Positions 1 to 7,282 of a stretch of DNA of 12,500 nucleotides are shown piece by piece. The DNA is from Neocallimastix lanati (nom. inval.) (taxonomy: Eukaryota; Neocallimastigomycota; Neocallimastigomycetes; Neocallimastigales; Neocallimastigaceae): assembly GCA_016946835.1 (NCBI GenBank), contig JACVTC010000021.1:582501-595000 (forward strand). The letters are read 5' to 3'. A program made the translations under genes and the position numbers. Within the stretch, counting starts at the first letter, position 1. Each line of letters starts with the position of its first letter. Under the pieces are notes generated by a model. The model ran no database searches and was not told the DNA's origin. It worked only from the letters and a program-made list of their open reading frames with translations.

Positions 1-690
1 GGGGGCATCCCCTTCTTTTCCTTTTTTATTTATATCTGCTCCATGCTCAACTAAATATTTTACAACGACATCATTTCCGTTGTAGGTTGAAATGGTTAAA
101 GGGGTATCATATTCGTCAATGATTACATTGACATCAGCACCTAGATAAATTAAATATTTTATTATTGTTTCATCCCCATTTCTACAAGCATATATTAATG
201 GTGGAATACCAACAATATTATTCTCGTTGACATTAAATTTGTATTTTTCGTCTGAAATGATTTTATTTAAATCCCGATTTGATAAAGAAGTTTTATTTCT
301 GTAGAGTAATAATAATTTTAAAATGAAGGCATTATCTAAAAAATAATTTTCAAAAAACAACCTTAGATAATCATTTAATTTATACTTTAAAAACTTAAAA
401 ACTAGCTCTGAAGTGATAGTAATGCCTTTACTTAATATATATTGTATATTTCTTGGATTACTATGACCTTTACTATAAGGATAAGAGATTAAGTCTCTTT
501 CTCTTGTGTCGTTTCTACACAATATCTCCAATGCATCTAAATTATTATTCTCTATTGCTTTCTCATATAAATTTTGATTAAAATTAATATTTTTTAGGTT
601 TTCCTGAATATAATGTTGCAGTTTATCAATATCATTATCTTTTATTAATTCCAAAATTTTATTCGTATTAACTATATTTTTATTCTCCAT
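1..690 (-). CDS. Ankyrin-repeat protein, N-terminal 230 residues (gene continues beyond the left edge)
   Basis: The minus strand is open from the ATG at 690-688 to base 1 with no stop, giving 230 codons. Residues about 158-190 (PPLIYACRNGDETIIKYLI, then LGADVN) and 192-223 (TPLTISTYNGNDVVVKYLV, then HGADIN) are two canonical ankyrin repeats. Residues 224-230 (GKEGDAP) open a third. Residues 1-150 are lysine/asparagine/leucine-rich and probably helical, perhaps with degenerate ankyrin units around 45-60. Ankyrin repeats are protein-binding scaffolds. The partner, location and any catalytic domain cannot be told from this part. The start is supported by A at -3 and G at +4, and by the jump to A/T-only sequence just upstream. 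No intron, frameshift or signal peptide is visible. The base composition is clearly richer in G/C than the flank. Large ankyrin families are common in gut fungi (family knowledge). Total length is unknown. Confidence 0.9.
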   Translation of the reverse strand, partial: MENKNIVNTNKILELIKDNDIDKLQHYIQENLKNINFNQNLYEKAIENNNLDALEILCRNDTRERDLISYPYSKGHSNPRNIQYILSKGITITSELVFKFLKYKLNDYLRLFFENYFLDNAFILKLLLLYRNKTSLSNRDLNKIISDEKYKFNVNENNIVGIPPLIYACRNGDETIIKYLIYLGADVNVIIDEYDTPLTISTYNGNDVVVKYLVEHGADINKKGKEGDAP

Positions 691-919
691 ATTAATCTTT
701 ATTGTAAAAACATAATAAAACAAAAAAGATAAATAATAATATAAATATAAATATAAAATATATATGTGTATGTTTATATATATATGTATATAAAATATAT
801 AGATATATTTATTATAAAAATATATATATATAATTAATTAATCATAATTTTAATGTAATAACTCTATTAATTAATTTGAAAATAAAAAAAAAAAAAAAAA
901 AATTGTTTATTCTTATTTT

Positions 920-925
<6 letters not shown>

Positions 926-950
<25 letters not shown>
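926..950. repeat. (GTTTT)5 microsatellite
   Basis: Five perfect GTTTT pentamers. On the strand of the ankyrin gene this reads (AAAAC)5, about 240 bp upstream of its ATG, so it lies in the probable promoter or 5' UTR zone. Confidence 0.9.
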
Positions 951-952
<2 letters not shown>

Positions 953-1308
953 TTCATTCATATATATAAATAATTTTGTTCATAATAATATTTTATTGAT
1001 AATAAAAAAAATTTATAAAAATAATTATTTACTCTAGAAATTAAAAATTATAATTTAAAAAAGCAAAAAAAAAAAAGTTTAAAATAACTTACATATAAAA
1101 CAAATATTTACAATTTTAAAATTATTAAATATTTACAAAATAGATAAGTTTAAAAAAAAAAAAAAAAAAGAAATATAATTAATAAAAATAAGGAATATTC
1201 ATTATAAATATTTTAAATTTAATGTTTTTGTATTATTATTATTATTATTTATTTTTTGAATAGAAAGTTAAGATGGTAAAAACGAAGATATAAAAATTAA
1301 GAAATGTA

Positions 1309-1355
1309 GAAATAAATAAATAAATAAATAAATAAAATAGAAAAAAATAATAAAA

Positions 1356-1387
<32 letters not shown>
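1309..1387. repeat. (AAAT)n followed by (AAT)n microsatellites
   Basis: About six AAAT tetramers (about 1309-1336) are followed, after a short A-rich gap, by about ten AAT trimers (about 1357-1387). Both are simple slippage-type repeats. Confidence 0.85.
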
Positions 1388-1390
<3 letters not shown>

Positions 1391-1766
1391 CAGAAAAAAG
1401 AATTAAATTAAAATTATATAAAATAGAAAAATAAAAAAAAAAAAAAAGAAAAAAAGAATAAAGAAAATTTTAAAAAAATTTTTGTAAAAGATTATTTGGC
1501 AAATATTAAATAGATGAAAATAAATGAAATAAATAAATTTAATTATATATATAAATGAATAATATTATAATAATTAAATAAATTATAGAATTATAAATGG
1601 AATATTTCATAAAATATAAATGAATGAAACTAATTAAATAAATAAATTATAATGAATAAATTAATGAATAAACAAATAATTATTAAATAAATAATAGAAT
1701 AACAAATAAAGTTTTTTAAGTTTTATACAACCACATCAATTAAAATGGAATCCATTTATTTATATA

Positions 1767-2370
1767 AGTGAATATATTGTAATATTAAATAAATTAGTTA
1801 AATATATATAAATGAATGAATATAATAATTTTAATAAATTTTTAATTAAAAAATTAATAAGTGAATATATATTATATTTTAAATAAATTAAATATATATA
1901 TATAAATGTATAAATAAAAAATTAATATGTGAATAAAATATTGTAAATTAAATAAATTAAATATATATATATAAATGTATAAATAGAGTAAATTAAATAA
2001 AAATTTTAATTAAAAATTTAATAAGTGAATATATAGTAATATTAAATAAATTAACTATATGTATATAAATGAATAAATAAAAAATTAATATGTGAATAAA
2101 ATATTGTAAATTAAATAAATTAAATATTTTATATAAATGAATGAAAATAGTAAATTAAATAACGTTTTAATTAAAAAATTAATAAGTGAATATATATTAT
2201 AATATTAAATAAATTAAATATTTTATATAAATGAATGAAAATAGTATATAAAATAAAAATTTTAATTAAAAAATTAATAAGTTAATATATATTATAATAT
2301 TTAATAAATTAAATATGTGTATATAAATGAATGAATATAGTAAATTAAATAAATTTTTAATTAAAAAATA
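1767..2370. repeat. Degenerate tandem array of seven units in two length classes (about 94 and about 67 bp)
   Basis: Units begin with AGTGAATAT or TGTGAATAA and end with AAAATTAATA. Boundaries read by eye are 1767-1859 (93), 1860-1927 (68), 1928-2023 (96), 2024-2090 (67), 2091-2184 (94), 2185-2279 (95) and 2280-2370 (about 91). Each unit contains TTAAATAAATTAAATAT, then TATATAAATGAATGAA or a close form. The long form adds about 27 bp built on ATAGTAAATTAAAT and TTTTAATTAAAA, which the short form lacks. Every unit has stops in its frames, so it is not coding. It resembles satellite or minisatellite DNA. Confidence 0.8.
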
Positions 2371-2837
2371 TATTTAATTTTAAATTAAATTTTCAATTAA
2401 TATTAAAAATTTGATTATAGAATAAATAATGAAAAGAATGAAAAAAAAAAATTCGAGAATAAATAAAGAAAAGAAAAAAAAGAAAAAAAAGAAAAGTCAA
2501 CATATATCAAAATATCAAAATATGAAAACGATATAAAAAAAATAAAACTATTTTATATTTTATTTTTCTTCTTTCCCAATTTAAACTGTTTTTGAACAGT
2601 TATTTCTTCCCAATTTTTATAATAATATAATTATTAAAAAGTATTAAAATAGTATAAAATAGTATTAAAATAATGTTAAATAGTGTTAAAATAATAAATG
2701 TCTTTTTTTTTCTTATTATAATTATGTGTTATTATTTTAAAAGTTATGAAGTTATTTATATTATTTTATTTTATTATTTATTAACAATTCAATATTTTTT
2801 AATATATATATGATTAATTTTATTTTATATTAATTAA
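2371..2837. other. Gene-free A/T-rich stretch
   Basis: No coding signal is visible. It holds A-rich purine runs (about 2430-2500), one hairpin with flanking direct repeats (listed separately), and a short run of AGTATTAAAAT-like words at about 2641-2690. Confidence 0.5.
2567..2616. repeat. Perfect short hairpin between two copies of a CTTCCCAATTT-like repeat
   Basis: AACTGTT (2584-2590) and AACAGTT (2595-2601) form a perfect 7-bp stem with a TTTG loop. CTTTCCCAATTT lies just before the stem and CTTCCCAATTTT just after it, so two direct repeats frame the stem. Function is unknown. Confidence 0.5.
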
Positions 2838-2909
2838 AATAATAAAGAAAATATATATGTTAAAAATATGTTAAATAATAAAGAAAATATATATGTTAAA
2901 AATATGTTA
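2838..2909. repeat. Perfect tandem duplication, 36 bp x 2
   Basis: The block AATAATAAAGAAAATATATA plus TGTTAAAAATATGTTA occurs twice in a row with period 36. The copies are identical by eye, so the duplication looks recent. Confidence 0.8.
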
Positions 2910-2970
2910 TAAAAACTCTAATAGATATATAAAATATAATGTTATAAAAACTGTATTAGATATTTTATAG
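2906..2970. repeat. Imperfect tandem duplication, 35 bp x 2, directly after the 36-bp pair
   Basis: GTTATAAAAACT at 2906 and again at 2941 starts two copies with period 35, containing CTCTAATAGATAT and CTGTATTAGATAT respectively. It overlaps the end of the previous duplication by a few bases. Confidence 0.7.
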
Positions 2971-3042
2971 TATAAAGACGGGACTCTATTTCATTAAAAA
3001 GATAGATAACTGATAAAATGGTTTAATTATATTAATTTAATT

Positions 3043-3066
3043 ATTCCTTCCTTCCTTCCTTCCTTC
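3043..3066. repeat. (TTCC)5 microsatellite
   Basis: Five TTCC tetramers in a row. It is a polypyrimidine tract and stands out because most other microsatellites here contain only A and T. Confidence 0.85.
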
Positions 3067-3106
3067 ATTAATTCTAGACGATAATGACTCTTTTTAATTA
3101 TAAATA

Positions 3107-3138
<32 letters not shown>

Positions 3139-3382
3139 AACTTTTGTTTAGATTTTTGTTTTTCTCTGATTTGCTTTTTTTTATTTTTATTTTTTTAGTT
3201 TTTTTTTTTTTTGTTATTATTTTATTTGTTTTTATTTTGCTTATATCAATTAACATCATGAAAAATAAAAAAAAAAAAAAAAACTAAAAAAATAAAAATA
3301 AAAAAAAAAAAAGGTTTAATTTAAAAAGAATTTTTAATTTGAATATATATATAAAATCATGAAAAAAAAATATGAAGATGAA

Positions 3383-3449
3383 AATTATTTCACACTTAAA
3401 TAATTATTATTAATTAAAATTATTAATAATTATTATATATGAAATAATT
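3383..3449. repeat. Long imperfect hairpin (inverted repeat)
   Basis: AATTATTTCA (3383-3392) pairs with TGAAATAATT (3440-3449). Inside it AATAATTATTATTAAT faces ATTATTAATAATTATT, which pairs with few mismatches around a short loop. It could form a cruciform or a stem-loop transcript. In A/T-only DNA such palindromes also arise by chance. Confidence 0.5.
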
Positions 3450-3598
3450 CTTTCAATAACTCTATAATATTATTAATGACGCTATTAAAACTAAACCTAA
3501 AAAACTAGAATAAAATTAAATAAAATAAAAATAAATAAATAAATAAAATATCGAATATAATATGTATTAATTAAATATTTACATAAATAAAGTCAAAT

Positions 3599-3671
3599 AT
3601 CTACTATAGCAAAACATCTACTATTACAAGAGTTTATATATCTACTATAACAAAATATCTACTATTACAAA
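3599..3671. repeat. Four copies of ATCTACTAT(A/T)-CAA in two 41-bp pairs
   Basis: ATCTACTAT starts at 3599, 3616, 3640 and 3657 (spacing 17, 24, 17). Copies 1 and 3 continue ATAGCAAA/ATAACAAA, copies 2 and 4 continue TACAA. A 17-bp dimer was therefore duplicated as a 41-bp block. Confidence 0.7.
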
Positions 3672-3898
3672 AATATTAGTGTATTTTCATTATTTTAATA
3701 ATTAAAACTTATTTTATTCTACTGAAAAGTATTTTAATTTTACTATTGCTATGTTAATTGAATTTAATCACGTGTGAATTATTCATTGGTTGCATTGATT
3801 TATTACAATAAGCCATGTGTTATTCTTAGAATTATTCTTTTTCCACATATTTCCACATGACTTTGTTTGATTTTTTTTCCATATAAATAAAAAAATTT

Positions 3899-3937
<39 letters not shown>

Positions 3938-4546
3938 TTTTGCTATCTTTACTTAATTTTTAATTTTTAATATATAGAATAATTAAAAATATAGAATAAT
4001 TTATAACTATTAGAGAAGAAAAATGCTAAAATTATATATATTATTATTATATGTAATATGCACTAATTATATATTTTAAAAAGAAATAAAAAAAAAAAAA
4101 AAATAGAAAGAAAATAGAAGAAAAAAAAATATTATTGCAAATATTTGTATTAAAAATTAATTTTATATAAACTTCTTTGATAAAAAAAATTTTAACAATT
4201 AAACAAGAATTATTATTATTATTATTATTTTTTTTTTTTTTATTTAAAATATTTTTTTTTATATATTTAAATATATATACATATATACGTAGATAAATAA
4301 ATAAATAAATAAATAAATAGTTATACATAGAGTATGAACTTATACTAACTATATAAATTTTTATATTGTTTGAAAACTGAGAGAAAATAAAAAAAAATTC
4401 GAAATACTTTTATTTATTTTTTTTTATTTTTATTATTTTATTTTTTTATTTTTTTTTATTTTTTCTGTTTTACTAAATAAAAGATTAATGAATTTAAGAA
4501 TTTATAATATTTCATCATACATTAAAAATAAAAAAAAAAAAAAAAA

Positions 4547-4624
4547 CATGTGCAATTGTAGTTTTGTAGTTTAAATGAAATTATAAATATTATACTATAA
4601 TTAACTACAATAACACATATCTTT
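4547..4624 (+). repeat. Left terminal inverted repeat (78 bp)
   Basis: It begins CATGTGCAATTGTAG and ends AACACATATCTTT. It is the reverse complement of 5715-5792 at 77 of 78 positions (checked base by base by eye). It is preceded by A17. Confidence 0.9.
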
Positions 4625-4711
4625 TTTTTTTTTTTTTTGTTCTTATATGAATGTTTATTTTTTTTTTCTTTTTTTTGCTGTTGCTCCTATTTTTGATTTG
4701 TTCAAAAAAAT

Positions 4712-4948
4712 TTAATAATTTTTGAATTTTTTCTCTAAAAATTCATAAAAATCTTTATTAAATTTTCCTTTTGATTTTGGTTCTAATGAAAAATAATTGA
4801 TATTATTGATTTTTATAATACCCAAAAATTCATCTTTGTTACATTCTACTATTTCTATTTCATTATCATTGATTTTTATATTATTTTGTATTAGCATTTT
4901 TTTCACTTCTTCGGAAAAAAAAACATTATAAGGTATTACGGTATTCAT
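4712..4948 (-). CDS. Small unknown protein (78 aa) inside the inverted-repeat element
   Basis: The minus-strand frame runs from ATG at 4948-4946 (MNTVIPYNVFFSEEVKK at the N-terminus) to a TAA just after KKFKNY. The frame is open six codons further up to a TTG at 4966, but the ATG with A at -3 is the likelier start. The product is acidic/basic mixed, with no signal peptide or membrane segment. A plausible layout is helix (about 11-24), strand (EIEIVEC, about 32-38), strands (FLGIIKI, NYFSLEP, about 43-59) and C-terminal helix (FYEFLEKKF, about 67-75). I do not recognise the family. Its content of E, D, G, V and P, unlike the N/K/I/Y noise around it, and the absence of indels across A-runs suggest a real, selected gene. 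It is the only coding sequence between the inverted repeats. Confidence 0.6.
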   Translation of the reverse strand: MNTVIPYNVFFSEEVKKMLIQNNIKINDNEIEIVECNKDEFLGIIKINNINYFSLEPKSKGKFNKDFYEFLEKKFKNY

Positions 4949-4966
4949 ATTGATGTATTGTTTCAA

Positions 4967-5714
4967 TTTCTTTCCTTTTTTTTTTTTTTATTAGTTCTTT
5001 ATTTCTAATATTTATATTTATAATAATAAATAATGAATATTTTTATGTATTTTTTATTAGTTCTTTATTATTAATTCTCTTTTTTTTTATTATTATAAAA
5101 ACTATCTTTTTTCCTTTTTTAGTATATAATAAAAATATATTTTTTATAATAAAGAAATGCTTTGAAAAATTTTGGAACTTAATGAAAAAAAAAAAAAATT
5201 CATAATTTTTTTTTTCATCCATTATTTTATTATTGATTACTAAATTATTATTTATTTATTTATTTATTTATGTATTTATTTATTTATTTATTTTTTAATT
5301 TCTACACCAATAATATTGATAATATTAATAAATTTTATTGCTGTTAATTCTTTTTTTTTTTAGTTCCATTTTTTTATATATTTCTTTTATTTTTTTTCAG
5401 TATCCATTTTTTTATTTTTATTTCCTTTTTTTTTTTTTTTTTTTTTTTTATTCATATATATTTCTTTTATTTTTATTTTTAATGGTTTTATCATTATGCC
5501 ATATTTTTATGTAATATATCTAAATGATAAAGAGTTAACTAGCATTTAATTATTCTAATTTAAATGCTTTTATATTAATACATTGTGGCTTATATATTAT
5601 TTATATCACATTACATTTAAATACGTTTTATACAAATTTCGTACATATCATATATTCAATTATTTATTTATTATCTATTATTTATTATTTATTATTATTT
5701 TTTTTTTATAGACT
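4967..5714. other. Non-coding right two-thirds of the inverted-repeat element
   Basis: T-rich on the plus strand (A-rich upstream of the small gene). It contains (TTTA)n at about 5249-5292, a T-run of about 23 at 5427-5449, and TTATT-type repeats at about 5660-5708. No second gene can be supported. Confidence 0.5.
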
Positions 5715-5792
5715 AAAGATATGTGTTATTGTAGTTAATTATAGTATAATATTTATAATTTCGTTTAAACTACAAAACTACAATTGCACATG
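5715..5792 (-). repeat. Right terminal inverted repeat (78 bp)
   Basis: It is the reverse complement of 4547-4624 with a single difference at 5763, followed by a T19 run (5793-5811). The T-run directly abuts the truncated LTR copy starting at 5812. Confidence 0.9.
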
Positions 5793-5811
5793 TTTTTTTT
5801 TTTTTTTTTTT

Positions 5812-6197
5812 AACATAAATCAATGTTTTAATTATATTCTTATTATTTTATATTTATATTTATATAGTTATTAAATATTTCCTTAAATAATAATTTATAT
5901 TCATTTAATAAGTTTATTTTAATCACAAGAACAATTAATTAAATAGTTAATTATAACTAAATAGTATAAAAAATAAAGCATTTCTCTGAATTAAGAGAAG
6001 TGCTGTGTAATGAAAAGTAATGTTAAGTTAGTTTATAATTAAAAAGTATAAGAAAGTTGTTAGATAGCTTTTTAAATATATGTAATCTCAATAATAAAAT
6101 TAAATAAATAAATAAATAATACTTTATTAAATAATACTCTATTAAATTTAATAAATAAATTTCAAAAGTACATCGAACTTTTGAGTTGTATATCATT
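5812..6197 (+). mobile_element. Truncated Ty3/gypsy-type LTR, plus orientation (left arm of an inverted pair)
   Basis: From AACATAAATCAATGTTTTAA to TTGTATATCATT this matches, in inverted orientation, most of the LTR at 7283-7850 with scattered mismatches and small indels. The right copy has extra bases around GTCGAGTCGTTG. Shared diagnostic blocks are TCACAAGAACAATT, CTCTGAATTAAGAGAAGTG, ATAAGAAAGTTGTTA and AGTACATCGAACTTTTGAG. The first roughly 170 bp of the LTR are missing. The cut coincides with the T-run ending the inverted-repeat element. No internal retrotransposon sequence in the matching orientation follows its right end, so it is a solo or orphan LTR. Confidence 0.75.
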
Positions 6198-6260
6198 ATT
6201 ATTTATTATTTATTATTTATAATATATTATTTATTATTTATTATTTATTATTTATTATTT
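6198..6260. repeat. (ATTATTT)9 heptamer microsatellite
   Basis: Nine ATTATTT units, one of them degenerate (ATAATAT), start exactly where the left LTR fragment ends (TATATCATT, 6189-6197). A 7-bp period is unusual next to the 3-5 bp repeats elsewhere in the window. Confidence 0.8.
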
Positions 6261-6456
6261 AATAATACATTATTGACTATTTATTTATTATTTATTTATT
6301 TAATAGTTAAGAGTCATGAATTTATGGTTTATAATTATGTCAATTTTATTAATATATAATAAAATTTTATAATATATAATTATAAATTCATGCATTTCGT
6401 ACCAAAATTTTATTTTGTAATTTTAATTAAAGGAATTTTAGTTTGAAAATGTAACA
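6261..6456 (-). mobile_element. Start of a Ty1/copia 3' LTR (incomplete)
   Basis: On the minus strand, TGTTACATTTTC begins at 6456 directly after a polypurine tract and runs leftward. TG directly after such a tract is the classical start of a copia 3' LTR. The far end cannot be placed: no clear CA terminus is seen before the heptamer microsatellite and the inverted gypsy LTR. The segment contains a nested palindrome at 6315-6392, listed separately. Confidence 0.55.
6315..6392. repeat. Nested hairpins within the copia LTR
   Basis: CATGAATTTAT (6315-6325) pairs with ATAAATTCATG (6382-6392). Between them AATTTTATTA (6342-6351) pairs with TAATAAAATT (6357-6366) around a 5-nt loop. Both stems are perfect (11 and 10 bp). 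This could be a cruciform or an RNA stem-loop near the element's 3' end. Confidence 0.55.
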
Positions 6457-6466
6457 CTCCCCCCTC
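6457..6466 (-). promoter_or_regulatory. Copia polypurine tract (plus-strand priming site)
   Basis: The minus strand reads GAGGGGGGAG immediately before TGTTAC. The form GAGGGGGAG|TGTTA is the usual polypurine tract/3' LTR junction of Ty1/copia elements. It is one of the very few G/C-rich words in the region. Confidence 0.75.
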
Positions 6467-6475
6467 AAAATAAAA

Positions 6476-7030
6476 TTTCTTTAACTAAAATATAATTAAG
6501 AATAAAAAATTAGTAAAAATTGTGTTGTTAATGAAATATTTGAAAAGATTCCATATTAATTTTCTTTGTTAAAAATATCAGAAAACATATTATAATAATT
6601 AATATGTGAAATATTAATGAAATCTTCCTTAATATAGTCCATCACAAATGAATAGTCTATGGTCTTGACGAGTTAGTTCTTTTTTTCGTTAGTTAAAATT
6701 TTTATGTTACTAAGGTTATCACAGTATATTTGGAATAATAGGACTTTACCTTCTATTTCTTTATTTAAATTATTTATCCTTATAATTTACTCAATTAAGT
6801 CGGCTGTAATATTAAATTAAGCTTTGGTTGTACCTCTGGCAGTAAATTTTTTTTTTTTTTTTTTTTGATTTTCTGAAAACAGGAGCATAAATTATGTATA
6901 TAATAAATCCGATAGTTAATTTAGAATTATTATCATTATCCTTTGGACCAAAGCTTGCTTCTGAATATGCAATGATATCCCCTTTATTATTGAATTTTAA
7001 GAAATAATTTTTGGTTGTATTTAAATACTT
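6476..7030 (-). pseudogene. Ty1/copia polyprotein remnant: RNase H and C-terminus
   Basis: Reading leftward from 7030, one frame gives KYLNTTKNYFLKFNNKGDI, then AYSEASFG and SKLTIGFIIY(N)(x)AP-type residues. This is the copia RNase H block normally written as LRYLKGT, YSDADW and SxSGY. A long A-run (T-run at 6848-6866) and further on IYCDN, then NLSNIKI, and finally FVMDYIKEDFINISHI correspond to the copia CDN(x)SAI and KHIDxRYHFVRE parts. The YSDA aspartate is replaced (YSEA). Several stops (for example after TTKA and NEKKN) and at least one frame change make it non-functional. It ends just before the polypurine tract. RNase H in such elements removes the RNA strand during reverse transcription. 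RT proper is absent, and the tract upstream of 7030 is A/T filler. Confidence 0.75.
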
Positions 7031-7282
7031 ATTTTTTTTTTTTATTTATTTTTTCTCAATTAATAATATAATTAATATTAATTGTAGAAAGAATTAATGA
7101 ATAATAGTCAGTTAATATTAATATTAAACTGAAAATAATGAAAGAAAATAATAATTAGTTTTTAAATTAAAATATATATCATAAATTAAAAAATAAAATA
7201 AGATAAAATATAATAACAAAACAATAGTTTGAGTCATATTAAAAATTAATAATTACATAAATACCATAATATATAAATATTA
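7031..7282. other. A/T-rich spacer between copia remnant and gypsy LTR
   Basis: No coding signal was found. It begins with a T-run and TTTATTTATT. The words ATTAATATTAATT and GTTAATATTAATATT suggest a weak palindrome near 7067-7125. This is where the missing copia RT core would be expected. Confidence 0.4.

Larger units (their letters stand above)
691..1766. other. Gene-free A/T desert upstream of the ankyrin gene, with microsatellites
   Basis: No frame here shows protein-like composition. The stretch holds TA-rich alternation (about 738-835), A and T homopolymers, and several short tandem repeats listed separately. It must contain the ankyrin gene promoter (transcription runs leftward from about 700), but no distinct TATA or factor site can be told apart from the A/T background. 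The part from about 1500 to 1760 repeatedly uses TAAATGAAT and TTAAATAAAT, the same words as the tandem array that follows, and may be very diverged copies of it. Confidence 0.6.
2971..4529. other. Gene-free A/T desert with homopolymer tracts
   Basis: No protein-like frame is seen on either strand. It contains T and A runs (about 3115-3138, 3263-3312 and 35 T at 3901-3935), poly(TTTA)/(ATT) stretches, (TTCC)n, a hairpin at 3383-3449 and a four-copy repeat near 3600. A slightly less A/T-biased part at about 3735-3880 (CACGTGTGAATT, CCACATATTTCCACATGA) shows no recognisable gene. Confidence 0.5.
4530..5809. mobile_element. Segment bounded by long terminal inverted repeats: candidate non-autonomous DNA element with a small cargo gene
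   Basis: 4547-4624 and 5715-5792 are inverted copies of each other over 78 bp with one mismatch (T at 4576 against G at 5763). A 17-nt A-run (4530-4546) and the matching T-run (5793-5809) extend the symmetry to 95 bp. The interior of 1090 bp holds one small gene on the minus strand (4712-4948), T-runs and a TTTA microsatellite, and no transposase, RT or integrase. This architecture fits a MITE-like or cargo-bearing TIR transposon. A clear target-site duplication is not visible. A simple genomic inverted duplication is the alternative. Confidence 0.6.

Noticed and set aside
1500-1766. Extension of the 1767-2370 array to the left
   Set aside because: It shares words such as TAAATGAAT, but no unit boundaries or constant period could be placed by eye. 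It was left as background.
4047-4328. Open frame of 93 codons on the minus strand
   Set aside because: It translates A/T microsatellites and homopolymers (runs of N, K, F and I, LFIYLFIY). It has no protein-like composition and no flanking signals.
691-4529. Mitochondrial or plasmid DNA because of extreme A/T content
   Set aside because: The window holds nuclear-type LTR retrotransposons and an ankyrin gene using standard codons. No organellar gene, rRNA or tRNA is visible. Gut fungi also have hydrogenosomes without a genome (known).
4522-5813. TTAA on both sides of the inverted-repeat element (4522-4525, 5810-5813), as for piggyBac insertion
   Set aside because: TTAA is very frequent in this DNA, the ends do not match piggyBac termini, and the left TTAA is separated from the poly(A) by extra bases.
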